This document shows positions 5,869 to 6,079 of a stretch of 6,079 nt of DNA, piece by piece (positions within the stretch are counted from its first letter, which is position 1; each line of letters begins with the position of its first letter). The stretch covers positions 1 to 6,079 of the forward strand of contig SLHW01000017.1 in assembly GCA_007135955.1 (NCBI GenBank), given 5' to 3'. Source of the DNA: Candidatus Saccharimonadota bacterium (GTDB lineage: Bacteria; Patescibacteriota; Saccharimonadia; Saccharimonadales; SLHW01). Under the pieces are notes generated by a model. That model saw only the letters and a program-made list of their open reading frames with translations. It made no database searches and was not told the origin of the DNA. Made by a program: the position numbers and the translations under genes.

Positions 5869-6079
5869 CTACGGCTCGATTCCTTCAGTAAAGACAAAGT
5901 TTGTATACGTTTCACTAACATCATCAAGTTCATCCAATGCATCCATGAGTCTCGATAGCTTGCCGGCAGTTGCCGCATCAGTAATTTCAATGGTGTTTTG
6001 CGGCAAGTAAGTTAGCTGTGCTTCAGTAATGTCTGCTCCAGCCTCTTTTAGCTTATCGCGGACCTTAGCAAACTCTTTC
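5869..6079 (-). CDS. yebC: YebC/PmpR family protein, C-terminal 69 residues only
   Basis: C-terminal fragment of a YebC/PmpR/TACO1 family protein; the beginning lies beyond the right edge. The reading frame gives KEFAKVRDKL, then LTYLPQNTIEI and KLSRLMDALDELDDVSETYTNF, ending in TEGIEP before TAG at 5869-5871. The pattern helix, strand, helix LxDALDELDDVxxVYxNF is the signature end of this family. YebC proteins have been described as transcriptional regulators and as translation factors that relieve stalling on difficult proline-rich stretches; which role applies here cannot be told from the fragment. It is first of the visible yebC-ruvC-ruvA-ruvB run, a widespread gene order, and is 5 nt from ruvC. 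Confidence 0.93.
   Translation of the reverse strand, partial: KEFAKVRDKLKEAGADITEAQLTYLPQNTIEITDAATAGKLSRLMDALDELDDVSETYTNFVFTEGIEP

Noticed and set aside
1..6079. Mobile element, CRISPR, toxin-antitoxin or defence system
   Set aside because: No transposase, integrase, terminal repeats, spaced direct repeats or small paired toxin-like genes are present; every gene but one has a recognised core role.

Overview
The window looks like a chromosomal segment of a Patescibacteria (CPR) bacterium, most likely Candidatus Saccharibacteria (TM7). This is inferred from the style of the PilM/PilN/PilO proteins, a small membrane protein replacing PilP, the compact overlapping gene layout and the moderately AT-rich sequence; no 16S or marker search was possible. 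TGA serves as a normal stop at four ATGA start/stop overlaps, and no gene reads through TGA. This argues against the UGA-to-glycine lineages (Gracilibacteria, Absconditabacteria).

Layout. (1) Positions 1-1021, minus strand: two prepilin-like genes in one operon, a PilV/GspI-like pseudopilin and then a PilW/PulJ-like one that runs off the left edge. (2) Positions 1022-1147: a 126-bp divergent intergenic region with a plausible promoter for each direction; the two extended -10 elements contain the same heptamer in mirror orientation. (3) Positions 1148-3733, plus strand: pilM, pilN, pilO and a 107-residue single-pass membrane protein, each overlapping the next by ATGA. (4) Positions 3725-6079, minus strand: the end of yebC, then ruvC, ruvA and ruvB, in the yebC-ruvC-ruvA-ruvB order seen in many bacteria. 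The pil operon and ruvB converge tail to tail and overlap by 9 bp.

How the genes work together. PilM (cytoplasmic actin-like protein), PilN (whose N-terminal INLLP motif docks into PilM) and PilO form the inner-membrane alignment platform of a type IV pilus. The divergently encoded prepilins are probably minor pilins that prime or decorate the fibre. No secretin or PilP lipoprotein is visible here, which fits a monoderm-type pilus. RuvA, RuvB and RuvC branch-migrate and resolve Holliday junctions; YebC is a translation/regulatory factor that commonly neighbours ruvC.

I see no phage, transposon, CRISPR, toxin-antitoxin or RNA gene. The window is mostly ordinary core biology. The points worth a second look are the uncharacterised fourth pil-operon protein, the mirror-symmetric divergent promoter and the overlapping convergent gene ends without a visible terminator.
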